From Tamarix chinensis (Eukaryota > Streptophyta > Magnoliopsida > Caryophyllales > Tamaricaceae), in assembly GCA_030549775.1 (NCBI GenBank), contig CM060176.1, forward strand, positions 96,277,815 through 96,341,814: a DNA stretch of 64,000 nucleotides, written 5' to 3'. The position numbers and the translations under genes were made by a program. The stretch's first letter is position 1. The number at the start of each line of letters is the position of its first letter. Shown here piece after piece: positions 23,901 to 33,920 of this stretch. The notes under the pieces were generated by a model. That model saw only the letters and a program-made list of their open reading frames with translations. It made no database searches and had not been told where the DNA came from.

Positions 23901-25708
23901 GCGTGCTTGTATAAGTTGCTGTTAGGAGGGGTTGGATATGTCGTAACAAGTTGTGTGGATGTGATATGTTGGTTGGAATTTGAGCCTTGTAGAGCAACGT
24001 ATGGTGTTTGTTTGATGTTTTCTTAACACTGGGCAAGCGTTCAAGGTCTGTCAAAGGGACAACACCTAAGGGGCAAGAAAGCAACATTGGGATGCCTCTG
24101 AGGTGCAAACGAAGGTGTTTGCAATTTAGGGTAGGAGTGAATGTCACGGTCTGTGACTTATCCTAGACATCTTGCGAATATGCCATGCAAATATAAGCGT
24201 TTCCTTGTTGCCTAATGATTGCTAATGTTGTTATTGTGTCTCAAGTACGACTCAATGTTTCTTCTATACATTTCTATATGCTATTATTGTGGAATGTTGC
24301 ATGGCATATTCGCAAATGTGCCATGCAAATATGAGTGTTTCCTTGTTGCCTAATGATTGCTAATGTTGTTATTGTGTCTCAGGTACAACTCAGTGTTCCT
24401 TCTATACATCTCTATATGCTATTATTGGGGAATGTTGCGCATATTTGGCATGGTACTCGGCAGGATTGTGTGTTCAATGTTGGTCTCGTCAAGGGCACTA
24501 AAGCCAAAACCTATGAGCACGTGACAAGATGCAGCTATGGCTTGACAAAATGATAAAGATGATAGACAGGGAGGTACAACATCAAAGGGGCAGCACGTAA
24601 GCAGATCCAGGCAATGTATTATCAACAGGCAAAGGCCGTAGCTATTAAATGGAGTCTTCAACAAGCAGCTCAAGACCGATGGACAAAAACTAAGCATTAG
24701 ACAGATGCTAACGAGCTGATAATATGATATGCAGCAGGCAATTGTAAATCACTGAGGCTGGGATTATTCGCTAGATATCTTGTAGTAGCTGTTTTGTTTG
24801 AATCTGATCCTTTCAAAATTATTTTGCAAATGGAAAATAATGCAGCCAACAGATTTTCAAAATCAGGATTAGCTACAGGAAGGGAAGTTAGTTATAACTA
24901 TTTATCTAGGGAAGTTTCTTTTTGCTCCACCAGGACATAAAATGTACCTATGGTTTTGATCATTAAATTCTTACTCCCTTTTCAAAATAAATATATAAAT
25001 AGTAGTAGTAATAGTAGTATTTTTTGGCTCAACAAATTCAATCCAATTTTGACACTATATGCAAGCTGCCACTGGACATTTCAATTTTTCCTAAGTTAAA
25101 TCATCAACATGCAACAAACGGAATACCCTATGCCCAGTTCCGTATTAGTAACTGTTGGGATTAAATTAGGCTCAGCTATTCAAGCTGAGCTCTCAGCTCA
25201 CAACTCCATAGAGTAAACCAACTCTGTTTCATCATTCAACTGATTGTTGTTAGTTGCTGCTTAGAAGTCTTTTATGTGCTGTTAGGTTTTGTTATGTTTG
25301 GTACACATTTGTATCATAATCAGAGCTCATATAGAGGACATACAAACTCAATTCTCGTAAGAAAAATTCTTATAATCATTAATACTCTCTCACAATTTCC
25401 TCTCATCTTGTCTGTAATTAATTCTGATTCTGCTAATTGTCAGCCCTAATTCTTCCATGCCTAACAGTATCAGGATTACTTGAATCTCAGCAAAGCAATA
25501 ATTGTATAAAGCAGGCCTCTGCATTCAATATGAAGCCACAACATAAATACAAAGGTTAATTGAACAAGCAAAAATGGCAGTCCGGTAACTTACCACGATA
25601 ATCAACGCCAGAGTTAAGCTTGACAACCACAGGCCTGCCTCGAATCGATTTAAGAAAATCAGCAGGAGTTTTGGTATTGGACATCCCCTTTTCACTTCCA
25701 CTACTCAT
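18512..25708 (-). CDS. LSM6: LSM6, U6 snRNA-associated Sm-like protein 6 (three coding exons)
   Basis: Exons 25594-25708, 18672-18785 and 18512-18558 join to 276 bp, 91 residues plus stop, the usual plant LSM6 length. Junctions are GT-AG: gtaagt donor after exon 1, ttattcag acceptor before exon 2, gtaatc donor after it, aatgcag before exon 3. Phases fit exactly. Landmarks are TPADFLKSIRGRPVVVKLNSG (residues 14-34), the Sm1 motif around D45-G-Y-M-N49, and the Sm2 motif R73-G-N-N76 leading into VLYIS; these are the RNA-contacting residues of the Sm fold. LSM6 is a ring subunit shared by cytoplasmic LSM1-7 (decapping and mRNA decay) and nuclear LSM2-8 (U6 snRNA 3' end, splicing). The start is the ATG at 25708; no earlier in-frame ATG follows the nearest upstream stop. 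No lesion was found. The first intron is unusually large and transposon-filled. Confidence 0.95.
18672..18785 (-). CDS. LSM6: LSM6 coding exon 2
   Basis: 114 bp, completing Gly39 and coding through N76 plus the first base of Val77. It holds the whole Sm1 core (CLDGYMNIAMEQ) and the start of Sm2 (IRGNN). The acceptor is tttattcag and the donor gtaatc. Confidence 0.95.
18842..20100. repeat. Diverged internal duplications in LSM6 intron 1
   Basis: Several segments occur twice: gaaatgtaagaaaattcatg at 18843 and 19380, ggctgcaaatgcagg at 18876 and 19622, attaatgacac...gtgag...ccctaaacaa...aacttgctaaata at about 19259 and 19693. A third partial copy with cactattatgatg-aagtg is near 20043. Not a simple tandem array; probably an old duplicated repeat. 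Confidence 0.6.
20640..21240. repeat. ATT/TAA-rich zone with a pure (ATT)n tract
   Basis: Almost entirely A and T with many ATT and TAA triplets. The cleanest tract is 20927-20967, about 14 units. Confidence 0.85.
21514..22960 (+). pseudogene. L1-type LINE ORF2 fragment (reverse transcriptase to zinc-binding region)
   Basis: Recognisable in order: RGLRQGDPLF (21525-21555, RT), FFANDC (about 21660, family FADD with the second Asp changed to Asn), EIMFSSG, the linker region with GFRDLESFKRAMSAKQC, NHSLAARLLKAKYH, SFLEANLGYQPSYIWGSL and VGNGHKIRLWQ (about 22160-22420), RWNDDLLRAAF (about 22495), then ASQQLWKTL and the zf-RVT part to about 22960. Frame changes and stops occur throughout, so it is dead. 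No poly(A) tail is seen; both ends are truncated. It lies opposite to LSM6 inside intron 1. Confidence 0.85.
22961..23438. other. Intronic sequence between the LINE fragment and the TRIM
   Basis: AT-rich to 23230, then a more GC-balanced stretch with an open plus-strand frame (23268-23453) beginning MLENGKGCLNLQEDPN. I do not recognise this peptide. The same kind of sequence resumes after the TRIM at 24527. Confidence 0.35.
23439..24526 (+). mobile_element. TRIM (small non-coding LTR retrotransposon)
   Basis: The 5' LTR 23439-23685 starts TGTCATTGTCCG and ends GTGTGACA. The 3' LTR 24142-24526 starts TGTCACGGTCTG and ends CGTGACA. After the first LTR, TAGTATCAGAGC (23688-23699) matches the initiator-tRNA-Met primer site at 11/12. 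Before the second, agggtaggagtgaa (24128-24141) is a plausible polypurine tract. The 456-bp interior has no retroviral domain. The two LTRs align well outside a 138-bp tandem duplication in the 3' copy. No clear target duplication was found. Confidence 0.8.
24170..24450. repeat. 138-bp tandem duplication inside the TRIM 3' LTR
   Basis: The tttccttgttgcctaatg anchor occurs at 24200 and 24338 in the 3' LTR but only once in the 5' LTR (about 23500). The two units are near-identical, and the second is followed by the rest of the LTR. Confidence 0.8.
25153..25466 (+). repeat. Solo LTR, 314 bp, TGTTGGG...CCTAACA
   Basis: Starts TGTTGGGATTA and ends GCCTAACA, short inverted termini typical of LTRs. 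Flanks are GTAAC (25148-25152) and GTATC (25467-25471), a 4/5 duplication. GTATCAGG could instead be a remnant primer site. Near the start is a perfect hairpin GCTCAGCT-attca-AGCTGAGC. It lies in LSM6 intron 1, about 130 bp from exon 1. Confidence 0.6.
25594..25708 (-). CDS. LSM6: LSM6 coding exon 1
   Basis: 115 bp, residues 1-38 plus the first base of Gly39. It begins MSSGSEKGMSN, a variable plant N-terminus, and carries the N-terminal helix and first strands of the Sm fold. It ends ...DYR-G before gtaagt. Confidence 0.95.
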
Positions 25709-27087
25709 CTCTTCTCCCACAAATATGTACCTAGTCAAACCTTGCTAGAACATGCACTAATCTGCAGATCGTCATTAAAAAGATCCAAAATTAGTCTTTT
25801 TTAGGTTTAAATAGAATTCCTAATCTAATTGTTATGTTCAATTAAAACCCATGAAAAACCCTAGTCATGTGAAGTGAACTATAGATCAATTAGATAACTC
25901 AAACAGGCAGGCCCACATTTGGCTTTATGAGACTTAATTAGAAGAATTCAGGGATTTATTTTCTTGTCTTTTTTTGGGGGGGAGGGCGGAGCGAACCTAG
26001 ATATGTATACTTGCATACAAGGAATAAGGCCTGTGGTCATGATTTCCAAATGCCTCTTTCATTAACCAATTCAATATTCTCTTCATCTAAATTTCTAATT
26101 TCCACCCTTCACAATGTGTACAACTTTTTGTTTTAATAATCAAGCAAATGCTGGGCATAGCCCCAAGGATTATGATAAGAGACTAAAAGTGAACATTTAC
26201 CAGATCTCAAAAACACGATGCCAAAGACTGAGGCTATAATTGGCAGCCAACATTGCTACCCAAAAGGTGAAGGGTATAGGGGTTATGGAAAACAAACAAA
26301 GACAAAGTAAAGAGGTGAGAAGTTGGTAGTTGGTAAGCGATACCGATTCCTAGTTATATTAACCCATTGACCGGTTAGCTAGGTGAACCTAATGGTTCAC
26401 AGGTTTAATGGTCAGACTAGTAGTTCAAACCAGTTAGACAAGTAATTCACTAAATGTAAGCAAAATATATACATATCTATTTAAAAGTATGATCTAATAT
26501 TTAATATTACATGTAATGAACTACAAAACAATGTATTTTAACGTAAAAGTCCCTTACATATCTGTATAAGACCATAAAATAGCATAATTGCACATTCAAA
26601 TAAGATCACAGAATACCATAATTCAAAATCAAGTCCCTTATATAATTATATATTCATAATTCATAAACAACTTGAAATAACACACATTAATTCAGAAAAT
26701 GCTAAAATTCAGTACATAACACAAAACAACAAATTCAATCAATAACTACTCATCCAATCCATCTCTTTCGCATTATAAAATATAGAAATTCCTGGGGCTG
26801 TTACCCGTTCTGTATCACTTCTATTAAGGATTCTCGGTGTTCATTTTGTTAGAAAAGCCTGGCCATAATTCAATTTCTGTTGACCTGGGGACAATACATC
26901 TAACAGCTGCTTGAAGAATCTATTCCAGGTTTGCCCTTTTGACCTTCCCTACAGATTACATTGCCATGCACCACCTCTTGCCACCATGATTGTTATGGTG
27001 AACTAGAGGGCCAGGTCAAATTTGATCAGAGTCGATTATTTTATTCCATCACTTTGCAGTAGTGTCTAATCATTCAGCACAGAGTAC
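25709..27087. other. LSM6 upstream region, no other gene seen
   Basis: Expected to hold the LSM6 promoter and 5' UTR on the minus strand. I see no well-placed TATA box. A segment at 26340-26450 (ccggtt / aatggttc motifs) looks like dispersed repeat debris. Confidence 0.35.
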
Positions 27088-27524
27088 TGTTAGGGGATTT
27101 GATAAAATAAAACGGAGTTATATTGTTTTGAGGCATGTAGGACACTATTTTAAAGGTAATATAACCAAACCAATTTACCCCCAAGATATAACAAATCATT
27201 TACACTAAACACTCTCGATAACTGTATTAATAGGCTTCAACCAAATATATCAAAATTCATCTTTTTTTCAACCCACGATTGAGGTATTTATACTAGCTGA
27301 AGAGTTAGCATGAAGAAGTTTGTTCCTTTTCAAAGTCCATGACTCTTCATTCGAGTCATCACAACTCTTTAATTAAATTAATTAATTCCTAAAATTTTGA
27401 GTTATTTAAAAAGTTACAATGAAAAAATGTCCCTTTTCAAAGTTCATGACTCTTTATTCAAGTCATCATAACTTTTAAATTAAATTATTTACTCACATAT
27501 ATCATATTATAGTCTACTCCAATA
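27088..27524 (-). repeat. Copia 3' LTR (437 bp)
   Basis: On the minus strand it starts TATTGGAGTAG (canonical TGTTGG) right after the polypurine tract and ends CCCCTAACA. It contains TATAAATA (27285-27292). Two direct copies of a ~60-bp segment (27325-27384 and 27432-27490; core ccttttcaaag-tcatgactct) lie 107 bp apart in its upstream part. Confidence 0.7.
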
Positions 27525-27972
27525 ATCCCCCACTAGACTTTAATATATATTTTCCTATTTAACAACATGATATTATGCTTAAGTATCTTTCAATTTAAAC
27601 CAATCCGTAGCTTTAGCATTTAAAATTTTAATGAAGTTCAAGGTGTCCGAAGATTAAACCAAAACTTCTACTATTAAAACCGAAAATACTATGCACATAA
27701 TATCATCCAATATCTTGAGATGTCTCTGACTGTTGTAGCACTATTATAGCCATGTGCTAACCTAGTTCATGAATTTTTATAGTTAAATTCTACAAACCTC
27801 TTATTGAAGCGGCACCACTTCTATATCCAAATAGGTGGAGTTCCTTCATTTGCACATACATTAATGTAAAGCAAATTTTCTCCATTAAAAGTAATAACTC
27901 ATCCTAAGTACAAATGCAACACTTACGAACACTAAATTAATGTTTCATGAAGTACTTATCAGTAACTTGTTA

Positions 27973-30477
27973 TTACACATTAAACCTTTCACTAGTTTCA
28001 CTAAGCAAGGTTGGGTTCCTATTACTGGTGCTTTCATAGAATTTCAATCCCATTCCACTTGATGTCTTTCTTACCATATCTCTTGGCAATCTTTTTGTAA
28101 AGGGATCTGCTATACTATTATCCGTTTTAACAAAAACAATAGTAATAATACCATGTGAGATCAATTCTCTCACATCCTCATGCCTCACACTTATATGTCC
28201 AAATTTTCCATTATAAACATGACTATATGCTCCAGACATAGTCGTTTCACTATCATAATAGACTAAAATGGTTGGCATAGGTTGTGGCCATAGCTTGATT
28301 ACTGTTAACAAAATTTTCAGCCATTATGCTTCCTTGCCCGCAACTGCAAGGGCTACAAACTCCGACTACATAGTTGAATGTGTAATACATGTCTGTTTCT
28401 CTAAGGCCCAACTAATAGCACCTCCTGTTAATGTGAAAATCCATCATGTTGTGGATTTATTATCATTAGCATTTGTTATCCAACTAGCATCGAAGAAACC
28501 TTCTGGTACATCAGGAAAAGAGGAGTAAGTTAATGCTAACTTGGATGTTCTTTTAAGATATTCCAATATCCGACTTATTCCTTTCCAATGTTTATTACTA
28601 GGATTACTTGTATACCTTGAAAGTTTTCATACAAAAATACAATATCTGGTATTGTATAATGCATGGAATACATAAGAATTCTAATCGCACTAGCATGTTC
28701 TAATTGTGCAACCCCTCAACCATCACGGGTTGAAAGCTTTATACTAGAATCATATGAAGTATTTGCCTCTTTCACTCTAAGATAAGAATACTTCTCAAAT
28801 AGCTTATCCATGTAGTGAGATTGACTTAAAATAAAACCCTTATCATGTTTTTTTACTTTTAATCCCCAAATAGTATCAATTTCATTAAGATCCTTCATCT
28901 TAAACTTAGAAGCTAGATATTTCTTGGTTTCATTCACACTAAGAATGTTGGTACCAAATATCAACATGTCATCTACATAAAGACATATTATAACTCCATA
29001 ATCTCTAGTGAATTTAGAATATATGCATTTATCTGCACTATTGTTTGAAACCTTTTGACAATATTATTGCATCAAACTTATCATGCCACTGTTTTGGAGC
29101 TTGTTTCAAACTATATAATGATTTCACCAATTTACAAACTTTCTTTTCATTACCAGGAAGAAAAAATCCTTCTAGTTTCTCCATATAAACTTCTTCCTTG
29201 AGATCTTCATTCAAAAATGCAGTTTTAGCGTCCATTTTATGCACATGGAGCTTATATATAGATGCTAACGTCAAATTAACTCTAATAGAAGTTATCCTTG
29301 CTACCAGTGCATAGGTGTCAATAATCTACACCTTCCTTTCGCGTAAATCATTTGGCTACCAATCTTGCCTTAAATGTTTGTATAGAATCATCAATATTAT
29401 ATTTTCTTCTAAATACCCACCTACAACCAATAGGTTTAGATCACGGAGGCAAATCCACTACAACCCAAGTATTATTAGATAATATTGACTCTGTGACTTC
29501 TTTCCAAAAAGCCATGTCTTTAGATGACATGGCTTCACTAAACAATTTGGGTTCATCTTCAATGTTAAATGTCATAGGTATTTTTTTCAACACTTATCCC
29601 TCAACCAAGAAAACTATTGACTCAATCAAAACAAAGTCAGGACAGGACCCAAGGACTTCTCTTTTCTTGTCCGTTGACTTCTTCGAGGTTCTCTTACATC
29701 CTTGGTTTGCTTCCTTTTGTTCCGATAGAAGGAACAATCACACCCTCACATCATTAGTCACAAAATAACTAATAAATTTACTTTTAATAAATTCAACATG
29801 TATCGTTTCAACAATAACATTTGAACTTAAAAGTCTATATGCTTTAGAATTATTTGCATAACCAACAAATACATTTTTAATTCCTCTTTAAAATAAAATG
29901 CAACACACCCCCATACTTTAAAATAATTCAAGTTAGGTTTTCTATTATTTCAATTTTCATATGGACTAACATTAATTTTCTCAGAAGGAATTCTATTGTG
30001 AATGTAACATGTTGTTTCAAGTGCTTCACCCCATAAGTTGAAAGGTAAATTAGCATTCATAAACACAACATTAACCATATCCACTAAGGTTCTATTTTTT
30101 CTTTCAACCAAACCATTTTGTTGAGGAGTATAAAGAGAGGATGATTGATGTATTATAGAGAAATATTCAGATCCACTATCACTACAAAGATTCTTAATTC
30201 GTGTCCCCTTTTGATTTTCAACAATAGAATTATATTCCTTGAATTTACTAAACACTTCAACTTTACTTCTCATTAAATACACATAAGTAAAACGTGAACT
30301 ATGATCGATGAAAGTTATAAAATATCTCTTTCCTCCTCTAGCTAATATGCCATTCAGTTCACATATATATGTATGCACAAGATCCAAAATTTTTGTATTT
30401 CTTTCAACCTTAGGAAATGGTTTCTTATTCATTTTCGCTTAAATACATATTTCACACTTTCCATTATGGTCACACTT

Positions 30478-30518
<41 letters not shown>

Positions 30519-31760
30519 ATGTTTTTGCACGTGGTCTAGATAAAGAAAATTAGCATGTCCTAATCTAGCATAATATAAAGAATAAGAATGCTCAACAAGG
30601 TAAACAGAAGAATAATTCACATTACTAACGCTAAGTTTAAACATTCCGTCACAAGCGTACCGCTTTCTTACAAACAAAGTGTTTTTTATCACTATAACCT
30701 TGTCAGAATCAAGTACAATTTTAATGCCCTTCTTACACAATAAATTAGAAGATACAAGATTTTCTCTAATATCGGGAACATGAAATAAATTGATCAAAGT
30801 TAATTTCTATCCTAAAGTAAAATCCAAGACAACCATTCCTTTGCCCAAAACCTTGGCAACATAGTTGTTTCCCATAAAAACCTCCTCTTGATCTGATAAT
30901 TCTTCATATGACTTAAACATCGCCTTATTGTTGTACACATGAACGGTTGCACCTGAATTAACCCACCAATCTAATGACTTACTTATAGTGGCCATATGAA
31001 GTTCTGTCACCATGTCAATTTGCATTTCAATTACCATTGCCACAAGCTATTTGACTTCACTTTCCACAACGTTGGCCATCGCAAATTTTATAGCATCTAC
31101 CTTCTTTTTGATTCTACATTCACGAATGTAATTTTCTTTCTTTCCACAATGGTGACAATGCCTATTTTTCTTCATATCATTGGACTTCTTAAAGGAATTT
31201 CCTTTCTTGTTAACTTTCAGGTTTTACTCAGATTTTCCACTTTGATTCCTTCTATTTCCATTCTCACTAACATAATTCACTTTAGAATTCAATAACAACA
31301 CATCACGCAAATGCGACTCCACCTCAAATTGAAAAGCAAATGTAGAAATTTCTTCCTGTAATAATTCTAACTAGGAAGCAACTTAAATAAGATTGCTTCT
31401 ACTTGAAGTGAATCAAGAATCTTAACTTCAAGGTCACTAAGTTTGGACATTAGAATTTGGAATTCATGCACTTGATCAATAATAGGTAAATCATCAAACA
31501 TCCAAAATTCGAAATATTTCAAAGCCAAAAATTTACCCATATCTTTTTTCTCATTTTTATATTTGGCTATGAGGTCCCATATCTCCTTTGGTGACTTCAA
31601 ATTCAAATATAAATCATATAATCAATCGGTGAGGAAGTTGAGCATATGACCGCGACATACTAATTCATCTTCTAATATTAGAATAAATCTAGTATCTGCT
31701 AATTTATAGTGTAAGAATGGCTTTAAAATTGTAGTTGGGTCTAACAAAGTCATAGTGACA
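27973..31760 (-). pseudogene. Copia gag-pol remnant
   Basis: From high to low coordinates: gag (about 31360-31760) with the SPKEIWDLIAKY segment; zinc knuckle CHHCGKKENYIREC (31116-31157; the His is Asn); protease WWVNSGATVHV (about 30945-30980; active Asp is Asn); pre-integrase NLFHVPDIRENLVS to ARLGHANF; integrase (29950-30430) with FIDHSSRF, LCSDSGSEY and QQNGLVERKNRT, the D-D-E residues present; RT with CRWVFRRKYN, MDAKTAFLNEDLKEEVYM and an intact YVDD (about 28965); RNase H ending ADPFTKRLPRDMV. The integrase and RT catalytic residues survive, but frames are broken repeatedly. Confidence 0.9.
30481..30517. repeat. (TA)n microsatellite inside Copia pol
   Basis: About 18 AT units between pre-integrase and integrase. 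It is in frame on the minus strand, giving an alternating Tyr-Ile run in place of the zinc-binding segment expected there. Confidence 0.9.
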
Positions 31761-32279
31761 AAGAACACTTTATTCGGAAGAAAAGGGTACAAAATGCTCT
31801 AGCAAATATATATAAAAAAAAAATGCTTGCGACGGACACAACTTTTGAATTTGTTGGACCATGGTTGAAATTCTTCAAATTCTATAAATATCATAAAAAA
31901 TTAGAAGAATTAAGAACAAATAGCTTTAGCAACAAATTTACAGAAATTCACAGTGCAAATTAGCAACAAAAACAGCAAATTAAAGTTACACCAGCATGAA
32001 ATCAACAACTGACACCAACAGCAACGAACCTGCAAAGGTTCACATTAACAAAAAACTCACTACAAATTTGTGCAGTAACACAATAGTGAGTAAGCATGGT
32101 GATACTTAAAATCACAGACAGATTTCGCTCTTAAAGGTTCGATGAATCAGACCCGAAGTATCAGAGGAGCCCGGAACAGTGAGACCAGAGTATTCAAATT
32201 AACTAAACGAATTTCTTTCAATTAATAGGCCGTAAGAATTTGTTTCAATTAAAAGACAGAACAAAATTCAATTTTGTAC
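31761..32279 (-). other. Leader-like region upstream of Copia gag
   Basis: No coding domain is recognised. On the minus strand it follows a GTGAGT donor-like site at the edge of the GC-rich block and runs into gag, so it could be an intron or a decayed 5' leader. Confidence 0.3.
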
Positions 32280-32820
32280 TCACCTGAGACAAATCCGGAA
32301 GAAGCTTAAGCCTTGAAAACGAACGAATCTCGAGCTTGAAGATGAAGCCGGAAGACCTAAGAATCTGGAAACCAAACAAGGAACGACGGAAAGAGAAGGA
32401 CAATCAACGCCTGCGAGAGAAAGAACGGCGATCGCAAGCCCCGCTGAAGAAGATGAAGCGTGGCAGGACCTCTGGAAGACGTCGTAGTACGATTGTACAA
32501 AGGAACGGGACGTCCAGAATGACCTCAATGCTGCTGCTGAACAACGGCCAAACAAACCCACGTATATTAGGTCTATATATAAAAGGACGAAGATGTCCCT
32601 CATTAAAAAAAACAGAAATTATTTTTAAAATTAAAGACAGAAGTGGAAATTCGTTGGTATATAGAAAACCGGCTGGTTCGGGCTTTCGAGGTTGTGGCCC
32701 CTTTCCCATCAATTTGGGTGTAAAACTGGTTCATAGTAGTGATCTAACCGGCCAAATGATCGGAAACACTATGTTACCAATTTATCCTTTTGTCACGTGA
32801 ATAATGATGTGTTATGTTAC
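32280..32820 (-). promoter_or_regulatory. GC-rich promoter and first-exon-like block (unrecognised)
   Basis: On the minus strand: a CACGTG G-box (about 32795), a TATATATA-type box (about 32572-32582), a GC-richer open stretch to 32280, then CTCAG-GTGAGT, a consensus 5' splice site (about 32281-32290). The open frame is 107 codons and matches nothing I know. It lies directly upstream of Copia gag on the same strand but does not resemble the Copia 3' LTR. It may be a captured host promoter and exon or the LTR of another element. Confidence 0.3.
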
Positions 32821-33559
32821 AGACGTCACCAACGAACACCACAAGGGATCTCATGATCCCATCCAATTTCTCTATATATAAAATATACGGTGGATAATTA
32901 TTAAATAATTTGTTGTGTCTATTTGGCTAGATCATTCCTAATAGTATCCGTAAATTTAAGGTTTCAATTATATTATTTTATCATTTTTTTCTTTTCTCTT
33001 CTACTTTTATTAATTTACTTTAAATTTAATTCAATACTCTATGATCACCGACTTAAAACTTATAACACCCAATTACTTTTATTAATCATATCATCAATTA
33101 TTTATACTTTATATTATTTAACTTTTAATTTATTTCAATCTATTCATAATAGTTAATACGAAAATTTACTATAAGCTCGACTTCCAAGCTCGTTGGGAGA
33201 TTTAACACAAGTCTCGTTTTCTAACTGATTTTACATGAAAATTTCTGAAAATTCTGAATTATCAAGAGATGCGACTAACGGATAATTGAAATTGTATTGT
33301 AGGAAACTTTGAATATTTTGAAAAATTACGATCAAATAGAACAGTGGTGTTTGAAGGTTAAAATAATTAAAAATTGACATCATTTTGATAATACAGCATA
33401 TTTGAAAATTTAGAATTTCGTGGATATTAAAAAATTTGAACATTTGGAGAATTTATACTTGAATAATTTTGTAAATTTTGGATATTTTGGTTTGGAAGTT
33501 CTTTTGAATTTGAATAATTTGGATTATCCAAAAGATTCAAAAATTAAATTAATAAGATC
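32821..33559. other. AT-rich intergenic, no gene seen
   Basis: Only short open frames of low-complexity composition. No terminal repeats identified. Confidence 0.4.
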
Positions 33560-33920
33560 TATTTTTAAAAAATAAATATAACTAGAAAAATTAATAAAAT
33601 AAATACAACTAGAGAAATTAATAACGCAAATATAAGTGTAGAAATTAATAAAATAAAAGTAAATAGAGAAATCAATAAAATAAATATAACTAGAGAAATT
33701 AATAAAAGAAAAATTAACCCAATAAATATAACTAGAGAAATACTAAAGATAAATGAATAAAATGAATATAAGTAAAAAATTTAATAAAAAAAATTATAAC
33801 TAGAGAAATTAAAAAATAAATATAAGTAGAGATTTAATAATTAATAAAATAAATGTAACAAGAGAAATTTATAAAATAAATATAACTAGATAAATGAATA
33901 AGATTAATTATGTAGAGAAA
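33560..33920. repeat. AT-rich minisatellite, unit about 27 bp
   Basis: Roughly thirteen variants of aaatataactagagaaatt followed by aataaaat. Units differ by point changes and small indels. Confidence 0.8.

Larger units (their letters stand above)
18786..25593 (-). other. LSM6 intron 1 (6808 bp) with nested transposons
   Basis: Bounded by gtaagt (25593-25588) and ttattcag at 18786. It contains, from the 3' side, an old internal duplication (18842-20100), an AT-rich ATT-repeat zone (20640-21240), an L1 LINE fragment on the opposite strand (21514-22960), a TRIM (23439-24526) and a short LTR (25153-25466). Both splice sites stay consensus-like, so splicing is probably tolerated. Confidence 0.9.
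27088..31760 (-). mobile_element. Ty1/Copia retrotransposon, decayed, 3' LTR present
   Basis: Copia order on the minus strand: gag with zinc knuckle, protease, pre-integrase, integrase, RT, RNase H, polypurine tract (AGTGGGGGAT, 27525-27534), then a 3' LTR (27088-27524). A matching 5' LTR was not found upstream of gag; a GC-rich block at 32280-32603 is there instead. Many frameshifts and a (TA)n insertion make it non-functional. Confidence 0.9.

Noticed and set aside
23581..24147. 188-codon minus-strand open frame
   Set aside because: It lies antisense across the TRIM 5' LTR and interior and contains no known domain; the TRIM structure explains the sequence.
25709..25738. N-terminal extension of LSM6 from a TTG codon
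   Set aside because: No ATG in that extension; the ATG at 25708 gives the usual family length.
29352..29768. 138-codon plus-strand open frame
   Set aside because: Antisense shadow of the Copia reverse transcriptase, whose minus-strand motifs are clear.
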